64,000 nucleotides of DNA from Saccharopolyspora hirsuta (GCF_008630535.1 NZ_VWPH01000001.1:372001-436000); one strand, 5' to 3'. Numbered from the stretch's first letter, positions 35,225-44,250 are shown. A program made the numbers and translations. The notes: generated by a model not told the origin, from the sequence alone.

Positions 35225-36622
35225 TTACGAGTGGCGGAAGGAGCGGACGACGTGGGCGAGGGCGTTCTCGTCCCCGACGTTGCCGGGGAAGACGACGTAG
35301 GGCGTGCCGGCGGAATCGCCGGTCACCGGCTCCCACAGCGACACCATGCCCGGCAGCATCGTGCCCCGGGTGATCGCGCGGCGGATGCCCAGACCGCCGG
35401 TGGCGACGTCGCTGGAGGTGATCCCGCCCTTGGCGACGACGAACGCGGGCCGGTGCGCCCGAACGGTCGCGGCCACGGCCTCGACCAGCGCCGACGACAC
35501 CGCCCGCGCGATCGCCAGGCTGTCGTCCGCGTCGGCCCCGGTGACCAGCGACCGGCTGGTGCGGATCACCGCGTCGCAGCGCTGCATCGCCGCCGCCGCG
35601 CGGGCGCTGACCTCGGCGATGTGCCCGCCGCGCGCGGCCGGGTCCAGCAGCGTCGGCACGTCCAGCTCGAACTCCTCGACCCCGCCCAGCTCGCGCAGCC
35701 CGGCCAGTTGCGCGGTGGTCAGCCCGACGTGCGAGCCCACCGCGATCAGCCCGTGTCCGGAGCCGTACGCGCGCAGCGCCGCGCTGTCCAGCGGTGCGCT
35801 GGCGGTCTGGCCGATGCGGGCGCGGACGAACGCCGGGCCGATCCGGTACAGCAGCCGCGTGCCCCGCGATTCCGCTTGCCGCAGCGCGGAAGCGAGCAGC
35901 CGGAGGTCGTCGTCGCAGGCCGCGTCGACCACCACCGGCCGCCGGTCGCGCACCCCGGCCAGCAGCTCGGCGACGTGCTGCGGTCCGCCGCCGCGCAGAT
36001 CGGTCAAGGTGATGGCCAAGACGTCGTCGGGGGTGATCCGGCCACCGGTCTTCTCCGCGACCCACTCCCGGAGGTTCGAGCTGCGGTACCCGAAGGTCGC
36101 GTCGCGGGCGAACTCCGTCTCCCCGGCGGGAACCATCCCGGCCGGGGTGCGCGCCCAGTGCACCGAGTCGACGGTGACCCGCCCGGCGTCCGGGAACGCG
36201 GGCACGACCACCACGCCGTCGACCGGGCGGCCGTGCCGCGCCAGATCGTCGGCCAGCGCATCGGTCTCCACCGGGAAGTGACCGCGCAGCGTGGAATCGC
36301 TGCGGCTGGCCACCACGAAGTCCACGCCCTCGGCCTCGGCCGCGGCCGCCAGCGCGTCGAGCACCTCGCGGTTGCGGGCCGTCGCGTCGGCCGCCGCGAG
36401 GCTGCGGGTGTTGGTGAGCACGAAGCAGGCGCCGCCCGGCTGCCGCAGGCCCCACCGCAGGTCGTCCACCGACCAGCTGGTCAGCACCGGCACGTCGGCG
36501 ACGGTCTGGGTGCCGGTCGGGTCGTCGTCGAGCACGACCAGGTGCGGGCCGCCGGTGATCTCGCCCGGCTCGACTGCGCGGGCCGGCGGCAGCCCGGCCA
36601 GCAGCTCCTCGACGTGGATCAT
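35225..36622 (-). CDS. Four-carbon acid sugar kinase (DUF1537, OtnK/DtnK family)
   Basis: A 465-residue two-domain kinase. The N-domain starts with LVVLDDDPTGTQTVADVPVL near residues 27-46. SRSDSTLRGHFPVE near 103 binds the acid sugar. The nucleotide domain has the FVVAKGGITSSDVA glycine motif and a PGNVGDENAL end. The family phosphorylates C4 acid sugars such as D-threonate, D-erythronate or 2-oxo-tetronate. With the LtnD-like dehydrogenase next to it, 2-oxo-tetronate is the likeliest substrate. The start codon overlaps the stop of the upstream GntR gene (TGATG). Confidence 0.88.
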   Translation of the reverse strand: MIHVEELLAGLPPARAVEPGEITGGPHLVVLDDDPTGTQTVADVPVLTSWSVDDLRWGLRQPGGACFVLTNTRSLAAADATARNREVLDALAAAAEAEGVDFVVASRSDSTLRGHFPVETDALADDLARHGRPVDGVVVVPAFPDAGRVTVDSVHWARTPAGMVPAGETEFARDATFGYRSSNLREWVAEKTGGRITPDDVLAITLTDLRGGGPQHVAELLAGVRDRRPVVVDAACDDDLRLLASALRQAESRGTRLLYRIGPAFVRARIGQTASAPLDSAALRAYGSGHGLIAVGSHVGLTTAQLAGLRELGGVEEFELDVPTLLDPAARGGHIAEVSARAAAAMQRCDAVIRTSRSLVTGADADDSLAIARAVSSALVEAVAATVRAHRPAFVVAKGGITSSDVATGGLGIRRAITRGTMLPGMVSLWEPVTGDSAGTPYVVFPGNVGDENALAHVVRSFRHS

Positions 36623-37317
36623 CAGGCCTCCGGGGTCACGTGGGTGCGCAGGTCGTCGGCGGTCTGCGCGAGGTGGTCGCCCATCGCGCGCCGGGCGCGG
36701 GCCGGGTCGCCGGACTCCAGCGCGCGCAGGACCTTGTCGTGCTGGGCGATGGCGTTGGCGCGGATCTCGCCGACCGCCGAGGTCTCCCGGCGGCCCTCCA
36801 CCAGCAGTCGGCCGAACGGCTCGAACATCAGCGGGATGAACGCGTTCCCGGTGGCCTGCATGACGGTGTGGTGGAAGGCGAGGTCCGCGGTCACGAACAG
36901 CTCCACGTCCCCGGCGTCGTGCGCGGTGCGCATGTCCTGGAGCTGCTCGCGCAGCTGGGCGAGGTCGTCCTCGGTGCGCTTGGTGGCGGCGAGCTCGGCG
37001 GCGCCGACCTCCAGCAGCCGCCGGGCCTCGATCAGGCCCTCCGACACCGGTCGTCCGGCGCGGGGAGCGGTCGCGGCGCGGATCATCGGGTCCAGCGCGG
37101 TCCACTGCGCGGGAGCGTTGACGTAGGTGCCGCGCCCGCGCTGGATGCGCACCACGTTCTGCACCCGCAGCACCTTCACCGCTTCGCGCACGGTCAGGCG
37201 GCTGACCGAGAACTGCTCGGCCAGCTCGGCCTCCGAGGGCAGCGCGGTGCCCGGCGGGTAGTTCCCATCGATGATCGCCCCGAGCAGCTGCTCGGCGAGA
37301 TCGTCCGGCAACGACAT
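36622..37317 (-). CDS. GntR/FadR-type regulator of the acid-sugar operon
   Basis: A 231-residue FadR-class GntR protein. The winged helix is at residues 5-65 (LPSEAELAEQFSVSRLTVRE and RGRGTYVN). The helical FCD domain has metal/effector residues including DLAFHHTVMQATGN near 149. It is first in the operon and translationally coupled to the kinase, so it probably controls its own transcript. A near-palindrome lies just upstream of its start. Confidence 0.9.
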   Translation of the reverse strand: MSLPDDLAEQLLGAIIDGNYPPGTALPSEAELAEQFSVSRLTVREAVKVLRVQNVVRIQRGRGTYVNAPAQWTALDPMIRAATAPRAGRPVSEGLIEARRLLEVGAAELAATKRTEDDLAQLREQLQDMRTAHDAGDVELFVTADLAFHHTVMQATGNAFIPLMFEPFGRLLVEGRRETSAVGEIRANAIAQHDKVLRALESGDPARARRAMGDHLAQTADDLRTHVTPEA

Positions 37318-37326
37318 AGCTCATCC

Positions 37327-37342
37327 CATCAGACGTCAGATG
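37327..37342. promoter_or_regulatory. Candidate GntR operator
   Basis: CATCAGACGTCAGATG is a 16-bp dyad with two mismatched positions, centred on GACGTC, ten bases upstream of the gntR start codon. FadR-type repressors commonly bind such sites. Confidence 0.5.
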
Positions 37343-37384
37343 TCTCGGCACGATAAGCGACCGACCAGGTGGCGTCAAGGGCCG

Positions 37385-38515
37385 TTATCGCTGTTCGAGG
37401 CGGTAGACGCGGCGGGCGTTGTCGCGGCCGACCATCCGGGCCACCCGGACTGCGTCCGAAGTGGACCAGTCGTCGGCGGCCACCCGCTCGCCCAGCGCGG
37501 TGCGCATGGCGCGCCGCCACAGCAGCGCACCGAGGTGGTGCAGCTCCGGCGGTCCCCAGGCGTCGGAGGAGAACAGGACCTTCGCGAACGGCGCGAGTTC
37601 CAGGGATTCGGCCACCACCGCGGCCGAGCGCGCACCGGTGTGGTTCACCGCGAGCCCGACGTCGAAGTGCACGTGCGGGAACGCCTGCGCCAGGTACCCG
37701 GCGTTGCGGTGGTACGGGTAGCAGTGCAGCAGCAGGAGGTCCACGCCGTGCGGTTCGACGAGCTTGATGAACCGGGTGAGCAGCAGCGGATCGCAGCGGT
37801 GCAGCTCGATGTCGGGATCGCCGTACCCGGCGTGCAGCTGCAGCGGCAGCCCGCGGTCGACGCCGGTCCACAGCAGGAACCGCAGCAGCACCGGATCGTC
37901 CACCCGGCCGCCTGCGCGCAGCCACCGGTCCGCAGCGGCGACGACTTCCGCCCTCGACGGGCGCTCGGGGTCGAAGTCGAAACCGAAGCGGTAGGCCACG
38001 ATGCTCTTGAGCCCCACCGCGTCGACCGTGCGCTCCGCCAGCACTTCCGGGAACCGCCCCGGCAGCTCGGCCGCGCCCACGCCGTCGTGCGCGAGGTCTT
38101 CCAGCACGGCCTCCAAGCGCACGATCTCGTCGGCCCGCGCACCGGAGGCCGATGCCATCTCAGCGGGGGAGAGGATCGAGTCGCCCTTGTAGCCGGTCTC
38201 CACCAGGAAGTGCTCGACACCGCTGGCCGCCAGCAAGCGTCGGGTGACCTCAGCAGCACCCAGTTCTTCGCGCCGCGCCACGTAATCGGCGGCGTCGGCG
38301 TGCGGCGGCAGACCGAGCACCGGAGCGCACCAGCGGCGGACGGCGAACCCCAGCTGCGAGTCGAACTGCGTCATCCACCCCGGAACCGGCCGGTCCGACT
38401 CGGTGAGGTGCAGCTCCAGCCCGGCCCGGTCGACCTCGCCGCGGAGCGCGCCGTGCACGTGGTGGTCCACCAGCGGCACCTCGTCCACGGCGACCGCCAG
38501 GTCCTCGACCGACAT
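37385..38515 (-). CDS. Metal-dependent amidohydrolase (TIM-barrel)
   Basis: A 376-residue amidohydrolase-superfamily protein. The N-terminal VPLVDHHVHGAL gives the HxH metal motif near 18-20. LPLQLHAGYGD near 222 and LLLLHCYPYHRNAGYLAQ near 257 supply the later histidines, and VLFSSDAWGPPE near 325 supplies the aspartate. It resembles decarboxylase/lactonase-type amidohydrolases (PF04909). Set beside the acid-sugar genes it might open a lactone, but this is only contextual. The start follows GAGGAGG. The MBL-fold gene is 53 bp upstream on the same strand. Confidence 0.75.
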   Translation of the reverse strand: MSVEDLAVAVDEVPLVDHHVHGALRGEVDRAGLELHLTESDRPVPGWMTQFDSQLGFAVRRWCAPVLGLPPHADAADYVARREELGAAEVTRRLLAASGVEHFLVETGYKGDSILSPAEMASASGARADEIVRLEAVLEDLAHDGVGAAELPGRFPEVLAERTVDAVGLKSIVAYRFGFDFDPERPSRAEVVAAADRWLRAGGRVDDPVLLRFLLWTGVDRGLPLQLHAGYGDPDIELHRCDPLLLTRFIKLVEPHGVDLLLLHCYPYHRNAGYLAQAFPHVHFDVGLAVNHTGARSAAVVAESLELAPFAKVLFSSDAWGPPELHHLGALLWRRAMRTALGERVAADDWSTSDAVRVARMVGRDNARRVYRLEQR

Positions 38516-38568
38516 CGCGCCTCCTCGCAGTCGTGAGCGGCGGTGGTCGCCCTGACCGCCATCGCCGC

Positions 38569-39591
38569 TCACGAGCACGCGTAGTGCTTGACCCCGTCGA
38601 TGGTCTCCGCGCGGAGCTTGGACTGCAGGACCAGGACGTCCAGGTGGGCCGCCGTTTCCAGGACCGCCAGCATCTGGTTGTACGGGTCCAGGTCGTCCAG
38701 CGCGTGCTCGCGGCGCGTCCAGGTCAGGCCGCGCGCCGTCTCGTAGGCGGTGCTGGCGCCGCGCTCCACGACCGCCGCGGTGTCCGCCAGCCGCCGGTCG
38801 TGGTGGTCCAGCAGCTCGTCGATCCGCCGGTGCGCGCTGTCGGTGACCGGGCCGTGCGCGGGCAGCAGGCGCATGTCCGGCATCGCGCGGACCAGCCGCA
38901 ACGAGGCCATGTAGTCGCGCAGCGGCAGTTCGCTGGGGGCCTGCTCGAAGCCGATGGACGGGGTGATGTGCGGCAGCACGTGGTCCCCGGCGAACAGCAG
39001 CTCGCTGGCGTCGTCGATGAACACCACGTGCCCGCGGGTGTGGCCGGGGGTGGGCAGCGCGCGCAGCGGGCGGTCGGCCAGGCTGACGTCGGTGGACTCG
39101 GTGATCCACTCGTCGGGGTCCTCCCAGCCGGTCGTCGGGCGCTTCGAGCCGCGGGCGGCGATCACCGCGTCCCGCACCGGTTTCGCCCCGCACGCGGCGA
39201 GCATCTCGACCTGCTTCTCCAGCGCCACGTGGTCGGGCCGCATCAGCGTCCGGAGCGTGGGCTGCTCGCCCTCGCCCAGCAGCACCCGGGACCCGTACTC
39301 CCGGCGCAGGGCCACCGCCTGCGTGTAGTGGTCGCGGTGCGCGTGGGTGACCAGGAACCGCCGGATGTCGCCGAGCCCGGCGCCGATCTGGCGCAGTCCG
39401 GCGCTGAGCTGCTCCCGCGCCTCGTCCAGCGCCCAGCCGCCGTCGACCAGGGTGAGCGCATCCCCGTCGGCGATCGCGTAGACGTTGACCGCGCGCAGGC
39501 CGTCGTTGGGCAGGGGCAGCGGGATCCGGTGCACGCCGGGCGCTACCTCGTGCGCACCGGGCTGCATCCACTCGTGCCGGGAGTCGCCCAT
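38569..39591 (-). CDS. MBL-fold metallohydrolase
   Basis: A 340-residue metallo-beta-lactamase-fold protein with HAHRDH at 83-88, a later GHTRGHVVF histidine motif and FAGDHVLPH aspartate motif near 225-235, and the LPAHGP histidine near 275. A helical C-terminal extension follows, as in LACTB2-like and glyoxalase II-like thioesterases/lactonases. The ATG at 39591 follows GGAGG at seven bases. Transcribed just before the amidohydrolase, the two may act on one substrate. No signal peptide is present. Confidence 0.8.
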   Translation of the reverse strand: MGDSRHEWMQPGAHEVAPGVHRIPLPLPNDGLRAVNVYAIADGDALTLVDGGWALDEAREQLSAGLRQIGAGLGDIRRFLVTHAHRDHYTQAVALRREYGSRVLLGEGEQPTLRTLMRPDHVALEKQVEMLAACGAKPVRDAVIAARGSKRPTTGWEDPDEWITESTDVSLADRPLRALPTPGHTRGHVVFIDDASELLFAGDHVLPHITPSIGFEQAPSELPLRDYMASLRLVRAMPDMRLLPAHGPVTDSAHRRIDELLDHHDRRLADTAAVVERGASTAYETARGLTWTRREHALDDLDPYNQMLAVLETAAHLDVLVLQSKLRAETIDGVKHYACS

Positions 39592-39685
39592 GACCACACC
39601 TCCGAGCCCGCCCCCGTTCGGGGGCGTCCCAGTAGACGTACCACAGACATACCGACCGGTTAGTGTGGACTGCGCCACGTCGCGC

Positions 39686-40642
39686 TCAGAGCACCGGGTG
39701 CACCTCGGGGTGGGCGTCCCACCAGCGGTGGAAGGCCGGGTTGTCCGGCACGTGCGCCAGGTACGCCTGCGCGAGGTCCTGGTAGAGCAGGTCCGCCTGC
39801 GCCCTGGTCAGGCGGTCGGGCCGCCAGACCACCACCAGCCGGGCCACCAGCGGGTCGCCCGCCAGCGGCAGCACGACGGTGCCCTCCGGCACCGCGAACG
39901 TGGGCTCCACCAGCCGGATCCCGTAGCCGCGCACGACGAGCTCCCGCGCGCCGCAGCTGGGGGCCTCGAACCGGATCCGCGGTTCGAAACCGGCGTCCAG
40001 GCAGGCGGCGCGGAACGCGGCCAGCGAACCGTCGTCGGCACCGGGCGGCCCGATCCACGACTCCTCGCCCAGCTCCGCCAGCCGGACCTCGTCGCGGTCG
40101 GCGGCCCAGTGGTCGGCGGCGAGCGCGACGAACCACGGGTAGCGCGGGACGAGGACGCGGCTGGTGACCGGCTGTTCCAGCGCGAGCTCGAAACCCGCTG
40201 CGCTGGCGACCAATCCCGCGTCGTACCGGCCCCGCGACAGCGAATCCGCCAGCACCGCAGCGGAAGGCTCGACGTGCAGCATCACCGACTGCCCCAACAG
40301 GCCGTCCTGCACCCGGTCGACGATGCTCGGCACGCACGCCAGGTGCGCGCAGCCGAGGTGCAGCGGCTCGGTCGACGGCGACGGCCTGCCCGCCGCGCCG
40401 AAGAGGGAATCGACCTCCGACAGCACGATTCGGGCCCGGTCGACGGTCCGGCGACCGAAATCCGTGGGCACCACACCGGTTCGGCTGCGCACGAAGAGCG
40501 AGTCGCCCAGCATCTTCTCGATTGCCTGAAGCTGGTTGCTCAGCGCGGGTTGGGTGAGTTCCAGCCGGGCCGCGGCGCGCGTGATGCTGCCGGTTTCCGC
40601 GATCGCGCAGATCATCCGCAGCTGCCGGATCTCGATCGTCAT
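39686..40642 (-). CDS. LysR-family regulator
   Basis: A 318-residue LysR regulator. The N-terminal HTH (MICAIAETGSITRAAARLEL, QPALSNQLQAIEKMLG) is at residues 10-52 and the effector domain starts near 85. The C-terminal tail after 290 is longer than usual and tryptophan/proline-rich (HRWWDAHPEV). It lies upstream of the MBL/amidohydrolase genes on the same strand, 94 bp away. The gap contains an ACCGACCGGTTAGT dyad-like element that could be its target or that of another regulator. The effector is unknown. Confidence 0.88.
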   Translation of the reverse strand: MTIEIRQLRMICAIAETGSITRAAARLELTQPALSNQLQAIEKMLGDSLFVRSRTGVVPTDFGRRTVDRARIVLSEVDSLFGAAGRPSPSTEPLHLGCAHLACVPSIVDRVQDGLLGQSVMLHVEPSAAVLADSLSRGRYDAGLVASAAGFELALEQPVTSRVLVPRYPWFVALAADHWAADRDEVRLAELGEESWIGPPGADDGSLAAFRAACLDAGFEPRIRFEAPSCGARELVVRGYGIRLVEPTFAVPEGTVVLPLAGDPLVARLVVVWRPDRLTRAQADLLYQDLAQAYLAHVPDNPAFHRWWDAHPEVHPVL

Positions 40643-40880
40643 GGCGACTGTATATCGCAGCTGATGACGCCAGATCACCGCGAGCGGCCAGAGTTCCCCG
40701 CACGTGCGCACGTTCCACCCCGCAGATTCCCGGAATTCGCCCCCACGCCAGGAGGGAGGACGTGCCGTTCAGAGCACGGCGTGCCGCTGGTTGGCGGAGT
40801 GCGTTGTGCCGCACCGTCTTCCTCGGCCTGGCGCTGACCGCGCCCGCGGTCCGGAAAAGGCGGAAGGAGTGGTTCTCTCG

Positions 40881-41093
40881 TCGCACCTGCGGGGTCCGGC
40901 ATTGCCCGGAGGACCGGTGGTGATATCCGGGCCGGGTTGGGGAGGAGGGGTGCGGTGGGGTGCGGGGTTGGGTTTGGGTTCGAAGCGGTGGGTGGTTGCG
41001 TTGGGTGATGCGATTTCAATCGAAATTGGCTGCGTTGCGGTTTTTGACGGAGCCTGCGGTGGCGAGGTGCGCCAATTTCAATCGAAATCGCGA
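40881..41093. repeat. Dispersed ~210-bp repeat, copy A, with paired palindromic arms
   Basis: It matches the sequence at 51421-51629 at many blocks: TCGCACCTG, GGTGGTGATA, GTTGGGGAGGAGGGGTGC, TGGGTTTGGGTTCGAAGCGG and GTTGCGTTGGG. It ends in two arms, GCGATTTCAATCGAAATTG (41010-41028) and CAATTTCAATCGAAATCGC (41073-41091). These are inverted copies with two mismatches, 44 bp apart, and each arm is itself nearly self-complementary. Confidence 0.8.
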
Positions 41094-41207
41094 CCCTCAC
41101 CGCTGCGCCCAAGGTCGTGATACCGGGATCCGAGTGACTGCGAGCAGGGCCGTCGGCGGAGCCAGGACGCTGATCGCACGGCCGTCGTTCCGGTGGTGGG
41201 TGCAGAG

Positions 41208-41278
41208 ATTTCTCACGAGATCGGCTGCGGTGCCAGCTGGAGGTTTCGTCGAGACGGTGCCGATTTCGTGAGAAATCG
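41208..41278. repeat. Inverted-repeat element C
   Basis: Arms GATTTCTCACGAGATCGGC (41208-41226) and GCCGATTTCGTGAGAAATC (41260-41278) pair at 18 of 19 positions across a 33-bp spacer. The right arm contains a GATTTC...GAAATC-like self-dyad. Its layout resembles copies A and B but with different arm sequence. Confidence 0.75.
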
Positions 41279-41497
41279 CGCCCGACCGGCAACGTCACCA
41301 CAAGGTGGATCCGCCTCCGCAGGGAACCGAGGCTCCTAAGGTCAAGTCTCGCTCACCACTCAAACCGCATCCTTGGCACGCCAGGGTGACCGATTCCTAC
41401 CGCCCAAGCACAAGCCCCGCCACCGTCCGACCCGAGGACCAGCCCCACGCCTCCTCCACGCCACGCAACCCCCGCGACCCAGCGCGGTGGTGCGCCG

Positions 41498-41559
41498 GTT
41501 TTGCCCATAACTGACAGTGAGCACTCCGGGCGTGGCGAGGTGCCAGTTTCAGGCAAAAC
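41498..41559. repeat. Inverted-repeat element D
   Basis: Arms at 41498-41516 and 41541-41559 pair through GTTTTGCC/GGCAAAAC and further bases, with several mismatches. The right arm has a CAGTTT/AAACTG self-dyad. The flank GGCGAGGTGC also precedes the right arm of copy A, indicating a common family. Confidence 0.55.
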
Positions 41560-41797
41560 TGACACCCCACGATGCTCGGCCGAACTGTGCCGGGCTCCGC
41601 GCTCGCCGGGCACCCGGGCCGGGTGGTGACGAGCAGTAGTCGTCGATGATCGCGCTGAGTGACGGAAAATCACCCGGTCGCCGCGTGGGGTGGCGCACCC
41701 GGCCGTGCCAATCTGGATGGACGCTTCCACCGGGCTTCAGCCGGATGGGGGGCGGGTACCTCATTGGGGTCGAAGGGAACGTTGCTAGGAGCTCGTC

Positions 41798-42076
41798 ATG
41801 TTGAGCAGGCACGAGCGGGACCGGCTCGCCGAGATCGAATCGGCGCTGGTGTCCGGCGATCCTCGGCTGGCGGAGAAGTTCGAGCGGTTCGACGGGCGCC
41901 GGGACTGGACCGGCATGCGCCGGTTCCTGGTGTTCCTGGTGTTCGCGCTCATCGCGCTGCTGGCGGTGCTGTGCATGCTGAGCGGGCTGGTGCTGAGCTC
42001 GATAACGCTGTTCACGGTCGCCGTCGCGGGTGCGGGTGTGCTCTGGTGGCGGAGCAGGCGCAAGGACCATCCCTGA
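41798..42076 (+). CDS. DUF3040 small membrane protein
   Basis: A 92-residue actinobacterial DUF3040 protein. The hallmark MLSRHERDRLAEIESAL opens it, with DPRLAEKFERF near 21-31. Two transmembrane helices follow at about 41-63 and 66-84, and the chain ends in a basic tail (RSRRKDHP). The function of the family is unknown. The gene stands alone after the repeat-rich gap. The reading frame begins at its first ATG, 8 bases after an AGGAG-like sequence. Confidence 0.85.
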   Translation: MLSRHERDRLAEIESALVSGDPRLAEKFERFDGRRDWTGMRRFLVFLVFALIALLAVLCMLSGLVLSSITLFTVAVAGAGVLWWRSRRKDHP

Positions 42077-42103
42077 CCCGTCCGATGTGGATCGCAGCGC
42101 TGA

Positions 42104-42301
42104 TCACAGGTGCGGCAGCGCCTGCAGGACCGTGTCGGGCTCGACGTAGGTGCCCTCGGGCAGCGTCCGCAGGCGGGCCAGGTGCGCGGCCGGGGCGCCC
42201 AGCGCCGCGCACTGCTGGCAGATCTCCTGCTTGGTCGCCGGAAATCGGACGTGGCAGAGGAACCTGAGCAGCTCTCCGCGATCGGGTGGGGACAACATCA
42301 C
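42104..42301 (-). CDS. DUF2795 small protein
   Basis: A 65-residue DUF2795-type protein: ELLRFLCHVRFPATKQEI, then a proline turn before LRTLPEGTYVEPDTVLQAL. The family is small, helical and of unknown function. Two cysteines near residues 28-31 may be structural. It is convergent with DUF3040 (27 bp apart) and 62 bp downstream of the transketolase gene on the same strand, so it may be its last cistron. Confidence 0.7.
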   Translation of the reverse strand: MMLSPPDRGELLRFLCHVRFPATKQEICQQCAALGAPAAHLARLRTLPEGTYVEPDTVLQALPHL

Positions 42302-42363
42302 TGGCCTCCGGGCGGCAGCGTCGACATCCGGCTACCCGCCCGCAGGCTGCTGGAACCCCGAAA

Positions 42364-44193
42364 TCAACGGTGGGCTTTGAGCAGCTCCCGGGCCTCGGCC
42401 GCGATGGAGGCGGCATCGATACCGGCTTGCCCGAGCAGCTCCGCCGGGGTGCCCGAACCGGGCATGACGCGCACCGCCAGGACGCGCACCGGCGCACCGA
42501 CCCCGGCCAGCGCGCTGAGCACGGTCTCGCCGAGCCCGCCCTCCGGCCAGTGGTCCTCGGCGGTGACCAGCCCGCGGGTCTCGGCCGCCGCCCGGCGCAG
42601 CGTCGCGGCGTCCACCGGCTTGATCGAGTACAGGTCGATCACCCGCGCCCGGATGCCCTCCGGGGCGAGGATCTCCGCCGCGTGCAGCGCCTCGTGCAGG
42701 GTGATCCCGGCGCCGACCAGCGTGACGTCGTCGCCGTCGCGGACCACCCGGGAACCGCCGACCGGGAACTCCTCGTCCGGCGCGTAGATCACCCGGGTCG
42801 CCCCGCGGCTGGTGCGCAGGTAGTTGACCCCGGGCCGGTCGGCCATCGCCGCGGTCAGCCGCACGGTCTGGTTCGCGTCGCACGGGTAGAGCACCGTGCT
42901 GCCGTGCACCGCGCGCAGCGCGGCCAGGTCCTCCAGCGCCATCTGCGACGGCCCGTCCTCGCCGATGGCGACCCCGGCGTGCGAACCGGCCAGGCACAGG
43001 TCGGCCCGGCTGACCGCGGCCATCCGGATGAAGTCGTAGGCGCGGGTCAGGAAGGCGGCGAAGGTCGAGGCGAACGGGCGCCACCCCCGCACCTGCATGC
43101 CCACCGCCGCGGCGACCATCTGCTGCTCGGCGATGTACATCTCGAAGTAGCGGTCCGGGTGGGCGTCGCGGAACATCTCGGAGAACGTCGAGTTCGACAC
43201 CTCGCCGTCGAGCGCCACCACGTCGCCGCGGCGGTCGCCGAGCGCGCGCAGCGCCTCGCCGTAGGCCTTGCGGGTGGCGACCTCGGTGCCCGGCTCGAAG
43301 GCGGGCAGCCCGCCGCCGCGGACCTCGAAGACGTGCGGCTCGGCCTGCGCGGTGGGCTTGGCCGGGGTGACCCGCAGGTCGCGGACGCCGCCGAGCTCCT
43401 GGATCGCCTCCTCCGGGTGCACCAGCGCCTTGCCGTGGAACCCGGGCCGGTCCTCGACCTCGGCGACGCCCCGGCCCTTCTTGGTCGCCGCCAGCACCGC
43501 GACCGGGCGGCCGTCGCCGTCCTCGGCGTCCTTGAGCGCGGTCTCGATCTGCTCCGGGTCGTGCCCGTCGATCTCCAGCACCCGCCACCCGGCGGCCTGC
43601 GCGCGGGCGGCGTAGGCGTCGAGGTCCCAGCCGTGCATGGTCTGCCCGGTCTGGCCCAGCCGGTTGACGTCGACCAGCGCGATCAGGTTGTCCAGCTGCG
43701 CGAACCCGGCGTGCTCCAGGGCCTCCCAGACCGAGCCCTCGGCCATCTCGCTGTCCCCGCACAGCACCCACACGCGGTAGGGCAGCCGGTCCAGCCGCTG
43801 CCCGGCCAGCGCCAGGCCGACGCCGATCGGCAGCCCCTGGCCGAGCGACCCGGTGGCCACGTCCACCCAGGGCAGCACCGGTGTGGGGTGCCCCTCGACC
43901 CGGCTGCCGAACTCGCGGAAGGTCATCAGCTCGGCGTCGTCGATGGCCCCGACCGCCTTCAGGCACGAGTACAGCAGCGGTGAGGCGTGCCCCTTGGAGA
44001 AGATCAGGTGGTCGTTGCGCGGGTCGTCCGGGTGGTCGAAGTCCAGCCGCAGGTGCCCGTCCAGCAGCGCGGCCAGCAGGTCGGCGGCGGACATGGAGGA
44101 GGTGGGATGCCCGGACCCGGCGGCGCTGCTGCACCGCACGGAGTCCACCCGCAGCTGCTGCGCCAGCTCGTAGCGGAAGGTCAGGTGGTCCAT
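42364..44193 (-). CDS. Single-chain transketolase
   Basis: A 609-residue thiamine-diphosphate transketolase moving two-carbon units between sugar phosphates. The N-domain has GHPTSSMSAADLLAALL near 27-43, SKGHASPLLYS near 66, and the TPP motif GDSEMAEGSVWEAL near 150. The pyrimidine domain starts near 312 (ATRKAYGEALRALG) with the catalytic-type glutamate in EMYIAEQQMVAAAVGM. It is shorter than the roughly 700-residue housekeeping enzyme, a length typical of accessory or archaeal/split-type transketolases fused in one chain. No other pentose-phosphate genes are adjacent. The ATG at 44193 is taken; a GTG 18 bases upstream is possible. Confidence 0.9.
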   Translation of the reverse strand: MDHLTFRYELAQQLRVDSVRCSSAAGSGHPTSSMSAADLLAALLDGHLRLDFDHPDDPRNDHLIFSKGHASPLLYSCLKAVGAIDDAELMTFREFGSRVEGHPTPVLPWVDVATGSLGQGLPIGVGLALAGQRLDRLPYRVWVLCGDSEMAEGSVWEALEHAGFAQLDNLIALVDVNRLGQTGQTMHGWDLDAYAARAQAAGWRVLEIDGHDPEQIETALKDAEDGDGRPVAVLAATKKGRGVAEVEDRPGFHGKALVHPEEAIQELGGVRDLRVTPAKPTAQAEPHVFEVRGGGLPAFEPGTEVATRKAYGEALRALGDRRGDVVALDGEVSNSTFSEMFRDAHPDRYFEMYIAEQQMVAAAVGMQVRGWRPFASTFAAFLTRAYDFIRMAAVSRADLCLAGSHAGVAIGEDGPSQMALEDLAALRAVHGSTVLYPCDANQTVRLTAAMADRPGVNYLRTSRGATRVIYAPDEEFPVGGSRVVRDGDDVTLVGAGITLHEALHAAEILAPEGIRARVIDLYSIKPVDAATLRRAAAETRGLVTAEDHWPEGGLGETVLSALAGVGAPVRVLAVRVMPGSGTPAELLGQAGIDAASIAAEARELLKAHR

Positions 44194-44250
44194 GCCCCAC
44201 CAGATGCCCACCCCCGCAGCTCCCGAAACGCGCCGAGCCGCTACCCGGGA

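Larger units (their letters stand above)
40643..41797. other. 1.15-kb gene-free region rich in long inverted repeats
   Basis: Frames here on both strands have poor codon statistics and no recognisable family. The stretch instead contains three separate long inverted-repeat elements (listed individually), the first within a longer sequence also found near 51.4 kb. The rest shows nothing identifiable. The promoter of the LysR gene must lie at its left end and that of the DUF3040 gene at its right end. Confidence 0.6.

Noticed and set aside
39640..39665. ACCGACCGGT-type dyad near the MBL/LysR gap as a defined operator
   Set aside because: Short, and no TetR gene is adjacent; too weak to list as a feature of its own.
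41010..41091. CRISPR-like repeats
   Set aside because: Only two inverted arms per element and no regular direct-repeat/spacer series or cas genes.
40960..41271. Small frames across the repeat-rich gap
   Set aside because: They translate the inverted repeats and their spacers; codon third-position GC is not coding-like.
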